Positions 1 through 8,931 of a DNA stretch of 64,000 nucleotides are shown here, one piece after another. Position 1 is the stretch's first letter. The number at the start of each line of letters is the position of its first letter. The notes beneath the pieces are model-generated. The model was given only the letters and a program-made list of their open reading frames with translations. It was not told the DNA's origin and made no database searches. The position numbers were made by a program, and so were the translations under genes. Origin of the DNA: Mycobacterium sp. SM1 (GTDB taxonomy: Bacteria > Actinomycetota > Actinomycetes > Mycobacteriales > Mycobacteriaceae); NCBI RefSeq assembly GCF_018361265.1, contig NZ_JAFLNH010000002.1, positions 124,001-188,000 on the forward strand, in the 5' to 3' direction.

Positions 1-276
1 GGGTCGGTGAAACGGCGCGGCTTATCGGCTGCGGCCGCCCGCTCGCCCGGCCGGCCGGCGCCAGGGTCTCCCGGCGATCCGTAGGGGGTGTAGCGTCGAC
101 CCTGGACGTTTCGTGGCCAGCGGTGCCTCTCGGGCGGGCCGTCGACCGAAAATGACCGTCTGCGACCGGAATCGTTTGTCGAGCCCCGCGCTCGTGCGCC
201 GGGTCAACCTCGAGGCGAAGGAACCGCCCATGGGCCATCGAGCGTCACACACGTATCGCCTTGCGGCGACGCCGCC
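1..276. other. Upstream stretch with no gene recognised
   Basis: These bases precede the first convincing start codon. Open frames exist on both strands, but their translations are arginine/proline-rich and look like chance frames of high-GC DNA. I see no RNA gene or clear promoter. Confidence 0.5.
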
Positions 277-804
277 ATGAACAGCGCGGCGCACGGGCGG
301 CGGGTGGCCAGCCCGGTCCGGCTGACCCTGGCCAGTGAATTGGGCGAGCAACTCGACGGAGCGTGGTGGCCGCGCAAAGGCTCGGTGGCGCGCGAGCTGC
401 CCGAGCTGATTGACGCCCTGTCCAGACGGCTGGGCCGAATCGTCGACATCAGCGTCAACTGGTCACCGCTGGAGGGGCCACCGGATCTGGATTCGCTGAA
501 TCGCAGCAAAATAGCGGATCCCCGCAGGGCGGCGGGCCGCCAACGCCTGATGATGATCACCGGAACTCGGGCCTCGGCGAATCTGCTGGTGGTACCGTGC
601 CGAACCTCCAGCGCGCTGGCCGTAATGGTGTTGCGCCACGCCGCCGCTTACCAGATCGACCCGGCGGACCGGAACACCCAAGCATTCCGGGCCGCCGAGG
701 AGATCGTGCGCATCGCGCGTGCCGAAATCGCCCGGTGCGCACGCCGCCGGCACGGTGCCGGACTCGCGCACGTTGCCGCCGCGGATTCGGCCGAAGGTGG
801 TTGA
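277..804 (+). CDS. DUF5994 family protein
   Basis: A 175-residue protein of unknown function. The N-terminal half has the pattern of the actinobacterial DUF5994 family: RLTLASELGEQLDGAWWPR (residues 15-33), a segment around ELPELIDALSRRLG, then WSPLEGPPDLDSLN. These proteins are small, presumably cytosolic and common in mycobacteria. I see no signal peptide, membrane segment or catalytic motif. The last 40 residues are alanine- and arginine-rich and probably disordered. The gene stands alone and converges with the sigma factor gene at 877-1440. Family assignment is fairly sure; no function can be given. Confidence 0.75.
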   Translation: MNSAAHGRRVASPVRLTLASELGEQLDGAWWPRKGSVARELPELIDALSRRLGRIVDISVNWSPLEGPPDLDSLNRSKIADPRRAAGRQRLMMITGTRASANLLVVPCRTSSALAVMVLRHAAAYQIDPADRNTQAFRAAEEIVRIARAEIARCARRRHGAGLAHVAAADSAEGG

Positions 805-854
805 TCCGCCCCGAGCGGCTCCCAAAAACCCCCCAACCCGTCTGTTGTCAGCGT

Positions 855-869
855 TGCCCGCCGCGGGCA
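855..869. terminator. Possible hairpin between convergent genes
   Basis: TGCCCG and CGGGCA form a 6-bp GC stem with a 3-nt loop in the 72-bp gap between two convergent stop codons. No T-tract follows on either side. A bidirectional terminator is inferred from position alone. Confidence 0.3.
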
Positions 870-876
870 GCCCGGC

Positions 877-1440
877 TCAGCCCGCGTCCGCCCGGACACT
901 GCGGGCCTCGAGGAGCTCCTCGCGGGCCCGGGCGACGCGGGAGCGGATGGTGCCCACCTGGCATCCCATGACGTCGGCGGCCTGCGCGTAGGACATGCCG
1001 ATCACCTGGGTGAGCACCAGCGCCTCACGCTGCTCGGGGCACAACCCGTCCAGCAGCAGGCCCAACTCGACGATGTCCTCATGGCCGCAGGAGCGGCGGG
1101 CGGCCGCCCGGTCGGCGGCGGCGGCCCAGTCGGCCCGGGCCGCGATGCGCGGACGGGCCATTTCCCGGCGGGTGTGATCGATGCTGACCCGGCGTGCGAT
1201 CGCCAGCAGCCAGGTGCGCGCGCTGGATTGGCCGCCAAACCTGGGCAGGCTGGTGATCGCGCGCAGGTAGGTTTCCTGGGCGAGGTCTTCGGCGGCATCG
1301 GCGCCGGACAGATGCGCAAGGAAACGCCACAGGTCATGCTGCGTTGCGCGCACGAATTCCGCCAGCGCGTCCCGGTCGCCACGTCCGGCCGCCAACGCCA
1401 GCTCGGTGGTCTGGCAATCGGCGATCTCACGGGTGCTCAC
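877..1440 (-). CDS. SigC-like ECF RNA polymerase sigma factor
   Basis: An ECF-type sigma factor of 187 residues that should direct RNA polymerase to a small promoter set. Region 2 lies at about residues 27-95 (motifs DLWRFLAHLSG, AEDLAQETYLRA and SARTWLLAIARRV). Region 4 lies at about 127-180 and has the helix-turn-helix pattern LCPEQREALVLTQ, MSYAQAADVMGC, VGTIRSRVARARE. The best recalled match is M. tuberculosis SigC, which has similar length and wording, but the genomic place differs, so it may be a paralogue. The start is GTG at 1440. No anti-sigma gene is adjacent, as is also true of sigC. Confidence 0.85.
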   Translation of the reverse strand: MSTREIADCQTTELALAAGRGDRDALAEFVRATQHDLWRFLAHLSGADAAEDLAQETYLRAITSLPRFGGQSSARTWLLAIARRVSIDHTRREMARPRIAARADWAAAADRAAARRSCGHEDIVELGLLLDGLCPEQREALVLTQVIGMSYAQAADVMGCQVGTIRSRVARAREELLEARSVRADAG

Positions 1441-1612
1441 AGCAGCAGCGTAAGCCGAAAAAACGCTGCCTGAGCCGGCACGACCTGGAAATATTCGAGG
1501 TATTCATGTGCTATTCGCGTGGGTTCACGCGCCGGATACCGGGGCGGTGTTGTCGATACGCCCGCATACGCCCCACGCGGGACGCTGCGCGTGCGTGCAG
1601 CAGAATCGGGGC

Positions 1613-1717
1613 ATGACGGACCGCCGTTTCACCCACGAAGTGCCGGGCATCGCGGCCTTGCCGGTGTCGCGATCCCCGCGCAGCGCTCCCGTGTCGATGT
1701 CACCGGGGCCGGCGTGA
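1613..1717 (+). CDS. Possible short leader or precursor peptide upstream of the ATP-grasp gene
   Basis: An ATG at 1613 opens a 34-codon frame whose TGA (1715-1717) overlaps the ATG of the next gene, an arrangement that permits translational coupling. The peptide is rich in serine and proline and has no cysteine. ATP-grasp ligases sometimes modify small precursor peptides, so a substrate role can be imagined, but nothing in the peptide resembles a known precursor family. It could equally be chance. The weak purine run ATCGGGG precedes the start. Confidence 0.25.
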   Translation: MTDRRFTHEVPGIAALPVSRSPRSAPVSMSPGPA

Positions 1718-3180
1718 TGGCGACCGGGCCGCGTCGTCCGCTGCGCAGGCTTTCGGACGTGCGCGCGTTTTTTCACACCAACCTCACGCCGCTGTACTTC
1801 ATCTCACCGACCCCGTTCAACCTGCTCGGCATCGACCGCTGGGTACGAAACTTCTTCTACCTGACCTACTTTGACTCGTTCGAGGGCGAACATTCGCGGG
1901 TGTTCGTGCCCCGGCGCCGTGACCGCGTTGATTTCGGGTCCATGGGCGAGGTGTGCAATCACCTGCTGCGTGATCCCGAGACACTCGAATTCGTCGCCGG
2001 CCGGGGACCGGGTGGCAAGGCCTGCTTTGTGATGCTGGACGAGGAGACCCAGGCTCTCGCGCGGCAGGCGGGTCTCGAGGTGATGCACCCCCCGGCGGAG
2101 CTGCGCCACCGACTTGACTCCAAGATCGTGATGACCCGCCTGGCCGATGAGGCGGGCGTGCCGAGCGTGCCCCACGCGATCGGACGGGCCGGCTCCTACG
2201 ACGAGCTGCGCACGCTGGCCCAGACGGCCGGATTGGGAGGGGATCTCGTCGTCGAGGCCGCTTATGGCAATGCCGGCAGCGGGACGTTTTTTATCCGCGG
2301 CCCGGGCGACTGGGACCAGTGCGCCGGCGCCCTGGCCGGCCAGCAGGAAATCAAGGTCATGAAGCGCATCCGCAATGTCGAAGTGTGCATCGAGGGCACC
2401 GTGACCCGCCACGGCACCGTGATCGGCCCCGCGATGACCAGTCTCGTCGGCTACCCGGAGCTGACCCCGTACCCGGGCGCCTGGTGTGGCAACGACATCT
2501 GGCGCGAAGCGCTGCCACCGGACCAGACGCATGCCGCACGCGAGATGGTGCGCAAGCTTGGTGACGTTCTGAGCCGCCAGGGCTACCGCGGGTACTTCGA
2601 GGTGGACCTCCTTCATGACCTGGACTCCGGCGAGCTCTACCTCGGCGAGGTCAACCCCCGACTGAGCGGCGCCAGTCCCATGACGAACCTGACGACCGAG
2701 GCCTACGCCGACATGCCGCTGTTCCTCTTCCACCTGCTCGAGTACCTGGACGTGGACTACCAGCTCGACATCGACGAGATCAACTCGCGCTGGGAGCGGG
2801 GCTACGGCGAGGACGAGGTCTGGGGCCAAGTGATAATCAGCGAGACCTCACCGGATGTCGAGCTCTTCACCGCGACGCCGCGCACCGGGGTGTGGCGCAT
2901 CGACGACGACGGCCGGGTCTGCTTTGCCCGCTCCGCCAACGACTGGGCCACGCTGATCGACGGGTCCGAGGCCTTCTACATGCGGGTCGCAGCGCCCGGC
3001 GAGTTACGCTGCGCGGGCGCCCAACTCGGTGTTCTCATCACCCGCGGGCGCTTGCAGAGCGACGACTACCAGCTCACCGAGCGCTGTCGGCGCTGGGTCA
3101 ACGGCATGAAGGCGAAGTTCGCCTCGACTCCGCTGACACCGGCCACGCCCCTCGTTTCGCGGCTGGTGGCGCGGGCGTAA
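1717..3180 (+). CDS. ATP-grasp (biotin-carboxylase-like) ligase
   Basis: A 487-residue protein with an ATP-grasp fold. ATP-grasp signs include RLDSKIVMTRLADEAGVPSV (lid and helix), VVEAAYGNAGSGTFF (glycine-rich phosphate loop), the basic strand EIKVMKRIRNVEV, and the metal-binding region YFEVDLL ... LYLGEVNPRLSGASPMTN with the Glu and Asn of the family. Such enzymes join a carboxylate to an amine or thiol through an acyl-phosphate. No biotin carboxyl-carrier protein is nearby, so a true carboxylase is unlikely and the substrate is unknown. The frame stays open upstream to 1519, but the family-like sequence begins near ATG 1717 (GTG 1714 is an alternative). It precedes galT by 49 bp. Confidence 0.75.
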   Translation: MATGPRRPLRRLSDVRAFFHTNLTPLYFISPTPFNLLGIDRWVRNFFYLTYFDSFEGEHSRVFVPRRRDRVDFGSMGEVCNHLLRDPETLEFVAGRGPGGKACFVMLDEETQALARQAGLEVMHPPAELRHRLDSKIVMTRLADEAGVPSVPHAIGRAGSYDELRTLAQTAGLGGDLVVEAAYGNAGSGTFFIRGPGDWDQCAGALAGQQEIKVMKRIRNVEVCIEGTVTRHGTVIGPAMTSLVGYPELTPYPGAWCGNDIWREALPPDQTHAAREMVRKLGDVLSRQGYRGYFEVDLLHDLDSGELYLGEVNPRLSGASPMTNLTTEAYADMPLFLFHLLEYLDVDYQLDIDEINSRWERGYGEDEVWGQVIISETSPDVELFTATPRTGVWRIDDDGRVCFARSANDWATLIDGSEAFYMRVAAPGELRCAGAQLGVLITRGRLQSDDYQLTERCRRWVNGMKAKFASTPLTPATPLVSRLVARA

Positions 3181-3229
3181 GCATCCGGGCCGGCACGGCT
3201 GGCCCGCCCGTCGGTTACTGTTCGACATC

Positions 3230-4309
3230 GTGACGGCGCCGACGCGGGTAAAGCTGGCCGATGGCCGTGACCTGCTGTTCTTCGCGTTGCCCGGGCACAC
3301 GCCGGCGCCGGTGGCTGACCGCCGGCGGCTGCCGGCGCGGCATCCGGGCCAATCGCAGCTGCGGTTCGACCGCTCGACCGGGCAGTGGGTGATCGTCGCG
3401 GCGCTGCGCCAGGACCGCACCTACAAGCCGCCGCCGGATCAGTGCCCGCTGTGCCCCGGTCCGACCGGGCTGACCAGCGAGGTGCCCGCGCCCACCTACG
3501 ACGTCGTCGTCTTCGAAAACCGGTTCCCCAGCCTGTCGGATGCGGGGCGGGGGGCTCTACCGGCGCCCGCGGGCTTCGTGGCGGCGCCGGCCCACGGCCG
3601 CTGTGAGGTCATCTGCTTCTGCAGCGACCACAGCGCTTCGTTCGCCGATTTAGATCCGCTGCACGCCCGGTTGGTCGTGGAGGCGTGGCGGCACCGCACC
3701 GCCGAGCTGATGGCCGCACCGGGGATCGAGCAGGTGTTCTGCTTCGAAAACCGCGGCGAGGAGATCGGGGTGACGCTGACCCATCCCCATGGTCAGATCT
3801 ATGGCTATCCGTATCTGACCCCGCGTCTGCAAACGATGCTGCGTCAAGCCGGTGGTCATCGCGCCAGCCACGGCAGCAACCTCTTTGCAGACCTGCTCGC
3901 CCACGAGCTCGCTGACGGTTGCCGGGTGATCGCACGCAGCGAGCTGTTCACCGCGTTCGTGCCGTTTGCCGCACGCTGGCCGGTTGAGGTGCACATCTAC
4001 CCGAACAGGTTCGTGCGCAACCTTGTCGAGTTCGATACCGCCGAGCTGGAGGGGTTCGCGCAGATGTACCTCGACGTGCTGCGCCGGTTCGATCGGATGT
4101 ATTCGGCTCCGCTGCCCTATATTTCGGCGCTGCACCAGTTCACTGACTCGGATAGCCAGCGCGAGGGATACTTTCACGTGGAGCTGATGTCGATCCGGCG
4201 CAGCGCCACCAAGCTCAAGTACCTCGCGGCCTCCGAGTCGGCGATGGACGCGTTCATCAGCGACGTAACGCCCGAAAGCGTGGCGCGGCGGCTGCGCGAG
4301 CTCGGATGA
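3230..4309 (+). CDS. galT: Galactose-1-phosphate uridylyltransferase
   Basis: Leloir-pathway enzyme: UDP-glucose + galactose-1-phosphate give glucose-1-phosphate + UDP-galactose, in the cytosol. The protein has 359 residues, full length for class I GalT. The active-site motif H-P-H-G-Q is at residues 185-189, so the nucleotide-accepting His is 187. A CPLC pair near residue 73 fits the N-terminal metal site, and [17 protein letters not shown] is a typical N-terminal block. The start is GTG at 3230. It overlaps galK by four bases (ATGA), so the two genes are cotranslated. In M. tuberculosis H37Rv the gene is annotated as two pieces (galTa/galTb); here one frame is intact. Confidence 0.93.
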   Translation: MTAPTRVKLADGRDLLFFALPGHTPAPVADRRRLPARHPGQSQLRFDRSTGQWVIVAALRQDRTYKPPPDQCPLCPGPTGLTSEVPAPTYDVVVFENRFPSLSDAGRGALPAPAGFVAAPAHGRCEVICFCSDHSASFADLDPLHARLVVEAWRHRTAELMAAPGIEQVFCFENRGEEIGVTLTHPHGQIYGYPYLTPRLQTMLRQAGGHRASHGSNLFADLLAHELADGCRVIARSELFTAFVPFAARWPVEVHIYPNRFVRNLVEFDTAELEGFAQMYLDVLRRFDRMYSAPLPYISALHQFTDSDSQREGYFHVELMSIRRSATKLKYLAASESAMDAFISDVTPESVARRLRELG

Positions 4310-5391
4310 CGACCCGCTACGCCGCACCGGGGCGGATCAACCTGATCGGCGAGCACACCGACTACAACCAGGGCTTGGCGCTGCCGATCGCGCTGCCGCA
4401 ACGCACGGTGGCGGCCTTTGAACCCCAGGACACCGATTCGATCACCGTGCGCAGCGACCGCATGCCCGGCTCGGCGCGAATTCCGCTTACCACCGCCCCC
4501 GGTGAGGTGACCGGCTGGGCCGGCTACGTGGCGGGGGTGGTGTGGGCGCTGCGCCGTCGCGGACACCCGCTGCCCGGCGGCACGATGTCGGTCAGCAGCG
4601 CCATCGAGATGGGATCGGGCCTGGCGTCGTCGGCGGCGCTGACGTGCGCGGCCCTGGGCGCGATCGCGTCCGCCGCCGGTGTTCGCATCGAGCTCATCGA
4701 GCAGGCGCGGCTTGCGCAGTGCGCCGAAAACGACTACGTCGGCGTCCCAACGGGGTTGCTCGATCAGCTGGCGTCGCTGTTCGGGCAGCCGTCGACGGCT
4801 GTGCTGATCGACTTTCGCGACGTCACCCTACGGCCGGTGGCCTTCGATCCGGACGCGTCCGGTGCGGCGCTGCTGCTGATCGACTCGCGGCAGCGGCATA
4901 GCCACGCCGGCGGCGAATACGCGGCCCGTCGCTTCGCATGCGAGCACGCCGCCGCCGAGCTGCGGGTGTCCTCGCTGCGCGACGTCGAGGATGTGGCGTC
5001 GCTGCACGCGATCGCCGACCCGGTTGCGGCCCGGCGCGCCCGCCACGTTGTGACGGAAAACCGCCGGGTGCTCGATTTCGTGGCAGCGCTGAGTGATTCG
5101 GACTTCGCCGAGGCCGGTCGCATCCTGACCGCCTCGCACGCCTCCATGCGTGATGACTTCGAAATCACCACGGCGCCCCTCGATCTGATCGCCGACACCG
5201 CGGTGCGCGCCGGGGCGCTGGGTGCCCGGTTGACCGGAGGCGGCTTCGGCGGCTGCGTGATCGCGTTGGTGCCGCATGCGCGGGTGCCGGCCGTCGACGA
5301 GGCGGTGCGACGGGTGACGCGCGCCGCGGGGTATCCGCAGCCGGTGATCACCCGCACCCACGCCGCCCGCGGCGCGGGCGCCTGCGGGTGA
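4306..5391 (+). CDS. galK: Galactokinase
   Basis: Phosphorylates galactose with ATP, feeding GalT. A GHMP-family kinase of 361 residues. The galactokinase signature [13 protein letters not shown] is at residues 8-20, the GHMP phosphate loop [12 protein letters not shown] near 100-111, and the third motif [13 protein letters not shown] near 308-320. The ATG at 4306 overlaps the galT stop (ATGA). There is no transporter or regulator beside the pair, so the operon probably serves internal galactose recycling or incidental sugar use; that is inference. Confidence 0.94.
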   Translation: MTTRYAAPGRINLIGEHTDYNQGLALPIALPQRTVAAFEPQDTDSITVRSDRMPGSARIPLTTAPGEVTGWAGYVAGVVWALRRRGHPLPGGTMSVSSAIEMGSGLASSAALTCAALGAIASAAGVRIELIEQARLAQCAENDYVGVPTGLLDQLASLFGQPSTAVLIDFRDVTLRPVAFDPDASGAALLLIDSRQRHSHAGGEYAARRFACEHAAAELRVSSLRDVEDVASLHAIADPVAARRARHVVTENRRVLDFVAALSDSDFAEAGRILTASHASMRDDFEITTAPLDLIADTAVRAGALGARLTGGGFGGCVIALVPHARVPAVDEAVRRVTRAAGYPQPVITRTHAARGAGACG

Positions 5392-5437
5392 GCGATAACA
5401 CCGTTGCACCGGCAGGTCCGGTGGGAGAGCATGGGGC

Positions 5438-6184
5438 ATGGGCGGCTATGTCGATGTGCGGGCCTATGCCGAGCTCAACGACTTCCTCGACCCGCAGTCG
5501 CGTGGTGTCACCGTGCGCCGTCCGTTCCGGCCCCACCAGACGGTCAAGGACGTTCTGGAGGCGATGGGCATTCCGCACACCGAGGTCGACCTCATCCTCG
5601 TGGAGGGCAAACCGGTGGGCTTCTCCCATCGCCCAGCCACCGGCGAGCGCATCGCCGCCTACCCGATGTTCGAGGCGCTTGACATTGGCTCGACGGCGAG
5701 GCTGCGGCCGGTGCCGCTGCGGGATCCACGTTTTGTCGTCGATGTCAATCTGGGCCGGCTGGCGCGGTTGCTGCGGGTGCTGGGTTTCGACGTGTGGTGG
5801 TCAAGTGACGCCGATGACCAGACGCTGACCGATATCAGCCTGCACCAGCAGCGCATCCTGCTGACCCGAGACCGCGGCCTGCTGAAGCGTCGCGCGATCA
5901 CCCACGGCCTATTCGTACACGCCGACGAGCCCGAGGAGCAGACGCGTGAGGTGATCCGGCGGCTGGACCTGCGAGAGCGGCTGGCGCCGTTAACCCGCTG
6001 TGCGCACTGCAACGGCAGGCTGGCCACCGTCACCAAGGACGAGGTGGCCGACCACCTGCAGCCATTGACCCGCCGCTACTACGACGAATTCAGCCGCTGT
6101 ACCGGATGCGGGCAAATCTACTGGCGGGGGTCTCATCAAGCGCGGTTGGTCAGGCTCATCGACCGGCTCCGCGACCGCCTCTGA
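5438..6184 (+). CDS. Mut7-C RNase domain protein with ubiquitin-like N-terminus
   Basis: A 248-residue protein. Residues 1-85 resemble the ubiquitin/ThiS-like domain found fused to Mut7-C proteins (YVDVRAYAELNDFL, then the VEGKPVGFSHRPATGERIAAYP region). Residues 88-175 carry the Mut7-C PIN-like core with acidic residues in FVVDVNLGRLARLLRVLGFD and ILLTRDRGLLKRR. A C-terminal zinc ribbon has CAHCNGR and CTGCGQIYW. The family is predicted to be a ribonuclease; its substrate is unknown. A purine-rich GGGAGAG lies about 10 bases before ATG 5438. It follows galK by 46 bp and may share its transcript. Confidence 0.85.
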   Translation: MGGYVDVRAYAELNDFLDPQSRGVTVRRPFRPHQTVKDVLEAMGIPHTEVDLILVEGKPVGFSHRPATGERIAAYPMFEALDIGSTARLRPVPLRDPRFVVDVNLGRLARLLRVLGFDVWWSSDADDQTLTDISLHQQRILLTRDRGLLKRRAITHGLFVHADEPEEQTREVIRRLDLRERLAPLTRCAHCNGRLATVTKDEVADHLQPLTRRYYDEFSRCTGCGQIYWRGSHQARLVRLIDRLRDRL

Positions 6185-6185
6185 G

Positions 6186-6600
6186 CTACCCGGCCGGTGT
6201 GAGCCGGATAGCGCCCAGGTGCTCGCTGTGGATGGCCTCGCCGAACTCCTCGAGTGTCGGAATCCGCTGATCGCGGAATTTCAGTCCCATCATGTGCTGT
6301 GCGGTCTTGACGCCGTAGGACTCGGCGGCGCGCCGGTAGAGATCGGCGATGGCCGCCCAGTCTTTGATGAGCTGACCGCGCATGGTCGTCGTCTTGCCGT
6401 CGAGAAGGACCTCGGCGGTGGCGCCGTCGCGGAAGTTCTGCTTCCAGGGCGCGTCGGTCAGGGCATAGAGATCGCTGTCGATCCGGTGGGCGCTCACCGG
6501 AATTGAGTATCGCCGCCCGGTTTTGCGTCCGTTGAAGGTCAGCACCATCAGCTGCTTGCGCGCGGGGCCCATCACCGGGGTGCGCAGCAGCGCCCGCAGA
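6186..6600 (-). pseudogene. 3' part of a deazaflavin-dependent nitroreductase-family gene split by IS256
   Basis: This is the C-terminal part of a DUF385/DDN-like (F420-dependent nitroreductase or quinone reductase family) protein: LLRTPVMGPARKQLMVLTF, then GRKTGRRYSIPVSAHRID and DAPWKQNFRDGATAEVLLDG. The N-terminus lies beyond the insertion element at 8094-8172. Removing the element plus one copy of its 8-bp duplication joins the two parts in frame as VNPILRALLRTPVMG and gives 161 residues, the usual family size. A frame entering from the element (NLCPNFYTAIETPP) makes a hybrid N-terminus, so a truncated product might still be translated, but the gene is broken. Confidence 0.9.
6593..6600. 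repeat. Target-site duplication of the IS256 element, left copy
   Basis: CCCGCAGA stands directly left of the element and is repeated at 8094-8101. Eight bases is a normal duplication length for IS256-family transposition. Confidence 0.9.
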
Positions 6601-8093
6601 GGTGGCGTCTCAATCGCGGTGTAAAAGTTCGGGCATAGATTCCGCTCACTTGCGATTGTGATTTTAGGCGATGGCGCCGACAGCATCGGCCGGCGCCGCT
6701 CCGGTTTCGGCGCGTACTTCCGAATTTCGTTGCGGCAGTTGGTTCGGTGGGTCATGCAACGACCTTCGCAGGTCCTGTAGTAGCCGTAGCCCGGCCGGTG
6801 TCATGGTGAACCCGCGCCAGCCGGCCGAGGCGCGGTCGAGCACGGCCCACACCAGCTTCAGGCAGGAGTGCTCGCCGGGCAGTCGGCCGATGACCTTGAC
6901 TCGGCGGCGGGTCTCCCCGAAGGTCCGCTCGATGAAATTGGAGTGGCGCACCCGGGCCCAATGCTCCCGCGGGAACCGCAGGTAGACCGTCAGCGAGTCA
7001 CGGTCATCAAGAAGACACCGCACCGCCGCCGGATACGAGTCGCGCCAACGCTTGGCGAACGCGTCGATCCTCTTGTGCACGTAGGTGACCGCGTCGATGC
7101 CAGGCGCGATGTTCTCGGGCACATCGAAGATCGCCCAGTAGTCGGCCTTCACCTCGGCTTGGGCGTTTTTGGGCACTTTGGCAAGGATGTTTCTGGCGCG
7201 ATGCACCAGACACCGCTGGCGCAGCGCGGCACCCATGGTGCGCTCCACCGCGCCGATCAACCCCGGTGCGCCGTCGCTGATCACCAGCAGCGGGCAGGCC
7301 AGCCCGCGCTCGCCGAGCCCGCGCAAAAACCCCTCCCAGGCGTCCCCGGACTCGCTCGCGGCGGCCTCCAGCCCGACGAACACCGGTTTGCCGTCGGTGT
7401 CGATGCCCCACGCCGCCAGCACCGGCTCGGCCGAGGCGTTGGCGTGGTACGTGAAATGGCTGCCGTCCAAAAACAGGTAGTCCAGCTCCACCTCGTCGAG
7501 GCGCCGACGGCTCCAGGACTCGAACTGGGTCTTGATGTCCTCACACACCCGCGACACCGTCGACTTCGACACCGCCGCGCCCTCGCCGAGCGCCTCGACC
7601 AAGGTGGCCTCCACGTCGCGGGTCGACAACCCGCGCACGAAACCGGCGATCACCAGCGACTCCAGCGCGTTGGTCTTGGTCACCCCCGTGCCGAACAACT
7701 GGCTGGCGAACCGCTCGGTGGTGCCGCGCACCTTCGGCCGGTGCAGCGTGATCGGGCCGGCGGTCGTTTTGACCGTGGTCGGGCAATACCCGTTACGCAT
7801 CCCAGCCCGCGGATCCTCGCTGGTAGCGGCCCGCTGGTAGCGATCCCGGCCCAAAAACGCGCTCACCTCGGCCTCCAACGCGCACTGCAGCAGTAGCTGC
7901 GCGCCCAACTGGGCCACCCGCTCGACTGCACGCGACAAATCCTCACCACCGGCGAACACCCCATCAATCTCTGCCTGCAACCGCTGCGCAGGCGATATCC
8001 TCTTCGACACGGACGTGGGCTCCTTTCCTCAGACTTCCCGTCTTGGAGGGAACCTACGTCCGAACCCTTTTACACCGCCGCAGGGACACGACC
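6601..8093 (-). mobile_element. Complete IS256-family insertion sequence
   Basis: The element is 1493 bp. Its ends are imperfect inverted repeats. Reading inward, the left end begins GGTGGCGTCTC and the right end GGTCGTGTCCC; both continue to a shared GCGGTGTAAAAG and then TTCGG. It contains one transposase gene (6664-8010). Perfect 8-bp duplications flank it, and the interrupted gene can be rebuilt exactly, so the insertion happened in place without later deletion. Intact duplications and an intact transposase suggest it is recent. Confidence 0.92.
6664..8010 (-). CDS. IS256-family transposase
   Basis: A 448-residue DDE transposase that cuts and joins the ends of the surrounding element. 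The catalytic acids can be placed: Asp in YLFLDGSHFTYH, Asp in LLVISDGAPGL, and Glu in RHSNFIERTFGE. Between the last two lies the family's CLVHRARNILAKVPKN helical insertion. The N-terminus has the usual ALEAEVSAFLGRDRY segment followed by RNGYCPTTVKTTAGP. Length is normal and the frame uninterrupted, so it is probably active. The start is GTG at 8010. Confidence 0.95.
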   Translation of the reverse strand: MSKRISPAQRLQAEIDGVFAGGEDLSRAVERVAQLGAQLLLQCALEAEVSAFLGRDRYQRAATSEDPRAGMRNGYCPTTVKTTAGPITLHRPKVRGTTERFASQLFGTGVTKTNALESLVIAGFVRGLSTRDVEATLVEALGEGAAVSKSTVSRVCEDIKTQFESWSRRRLDEVELDYLFLDGSHFTYHANASAEPVLAAWGIDTDGKPVFVGLEAAASESGDAWEGFLRGLGERGLACPLLVISDGAPGLIGAVERTMGAALRQRCLVHRARNILAKVPKNAQAEVKADYWAIFDVPENIAPGIDAVTYVHKRIDAFAKRWRDSYPAAVRCLLDDRDSLTVYLRFPREHWARVRHSNFIERTFGETRRRVKVIGRLPGEHSCLKLVWAVLDRASAGWRGFTMTPAGLRLLQDLRRSLHDPPNQLPQRNSEVRAETGAAPADAVGAIA

Positions 8094-8101
8094 CCCGCAG
8101 A
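8094..8101. repeat. Target-site duplication of the IS256 element, right copy
   Basis: CCCGCAGA, identical to 6593-6600, directly follows the right inverted repeat. Confidence 0.9.
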
Positions 8102-8172
8102 ATCGGGTTGACCGCACGAAGTACCGCGTCCGGCGGGTGTGAAACGGTGATCGCATGCGACTGTTCTGTCAT
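8094..8172 (-). pseudogene. 5' part of the nitroreductase-family gene split by IS256
   Basis: From ATG 8172 the minus strand reads MTEQSHAITVSHPPD, then AVLRAVNPIL, and then runs into the element. This is the start expected for the DUF385 protein whose remainder is at 6186-6600. The two pieces total 486 bases (162 codons with stop) once one duplication copy is dropped. Confidence 0.88.
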
Positions 8173-8301
8173 GCAAACACCTTAGGGCCTTAGGGCCAAA
8201 GCCGGGGAGCGATAGCGCATGCGATATCAAGCTTTGGTTCGGCGGGCTTGCATCGTTCAATCCGGGCGTCGCTGGTCAGCAGCGCCGTGCCGAGGGTCGA
8301 C

Positions 8302-8931
8302 TCAAGCACCGGTAGGCTGCGTGCAGCGCTGAAGCGCTGTGAAGCCATGGTGCAGCACAAGATTGGTGAGGATGTCGGTGCGTTCGCCGACTGTACAGGA
8401 GTCGACGGCGAACGCGTCCGCGGCGAAAAAGGCGAAGTTGGCCGAGGTTTCGGGCGTGGTGCGTGACCGGTACACGATGGCGTCGAGGTCGGGCCACCAC
8501 CGCCTGACGGCGTCGGCCAGCCGGTGACACGTGGTCCACACCTCGGGATGCATGCCGGTGCTGATCTGATCGTCGACGCGCAAGGCGTCAAGGTTGCGTT
8601 CCGTGCGCAGGTCGAGTACCCGAAGATGCCGGGCCGCGACCAGCCGGACCAGGTGGTGGGCGGCGTGGTCGGCGGGAATCACCAGTCCGGTGGCCCGGTA
8701 GCGCTCGCGGAATGCGCCCACGAGACTGGCTGCGGCGTAACGGGTTCGGAACGCACCGGATTCGGGGTCGAAGCGGTGCCGCGGTGTCGGGAATCCCGCC
8801 CAGGTCCAGTCTGCGGGCGCTGTCGCGTCGAGCCGCCAGATTTCGGTCCCGGCGGTGACGCGTCGGCGGCGCAGGCCGCGAGGCCGGGCGTCGGGGAGAG
8901 ATGCCAGGTATCCGGCGGGAAGGTCAGGCAC
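8302..8931 (-). CDS. RES-domain toxin of a RES/Xre toxin-antitoxin pair
   Basis: A RES-family protein of about 209 residues. Characterised members degrade NAD+; mycobacterial MbcT phosphorolyses it. RES signs are GTEIWRLDA, a conserved Arg in HRFDPESGAFRTRYAA, Tyr in LVGAFRERYRATG, and a C-terminal glutamate/serine region around TPETSANFAFFAADAFAV. The GTG at 8931 is chosen because it overlaps the upstream antitoxin stop (8924-8926) and gives the expected length; the frame is open further upstream to 9006. It is transcribed after the antitoxin gene, as in mycobacterial Rv3188/Rv3189-type pairs. Confidence 0.8.
   Translation of the reverse strand: MPDLPAGYLASLPDARPRGLRRRRVTAGTEIWRLDATAPADWTWAGFPTPRHRFDPESGAFRTRYAAASLVGAFRERYRATGLVIPADHAAHHLVRLVAARHLRVLDLRTERNLDALRVDDQISTGMHPEVWTTCHRLADAVRRWWPDLDAIVYRSRTTPETSANFAFFAADAFAVDSCTVGERTDILTNLVLHHGFTALQRCTQPTGA

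Noticed and set aside
1804..2829. A 341-codon minus-strand frame
   Set aside because: Opposite the ATP-grasp gene; composition typical of a shadow frame.
1717..3180. Annotation as biotin carboxylase
   Set aside because: Only the ATP-grasp core is shared; there is no biotin carrier or carboxyltransferase gene beside it.
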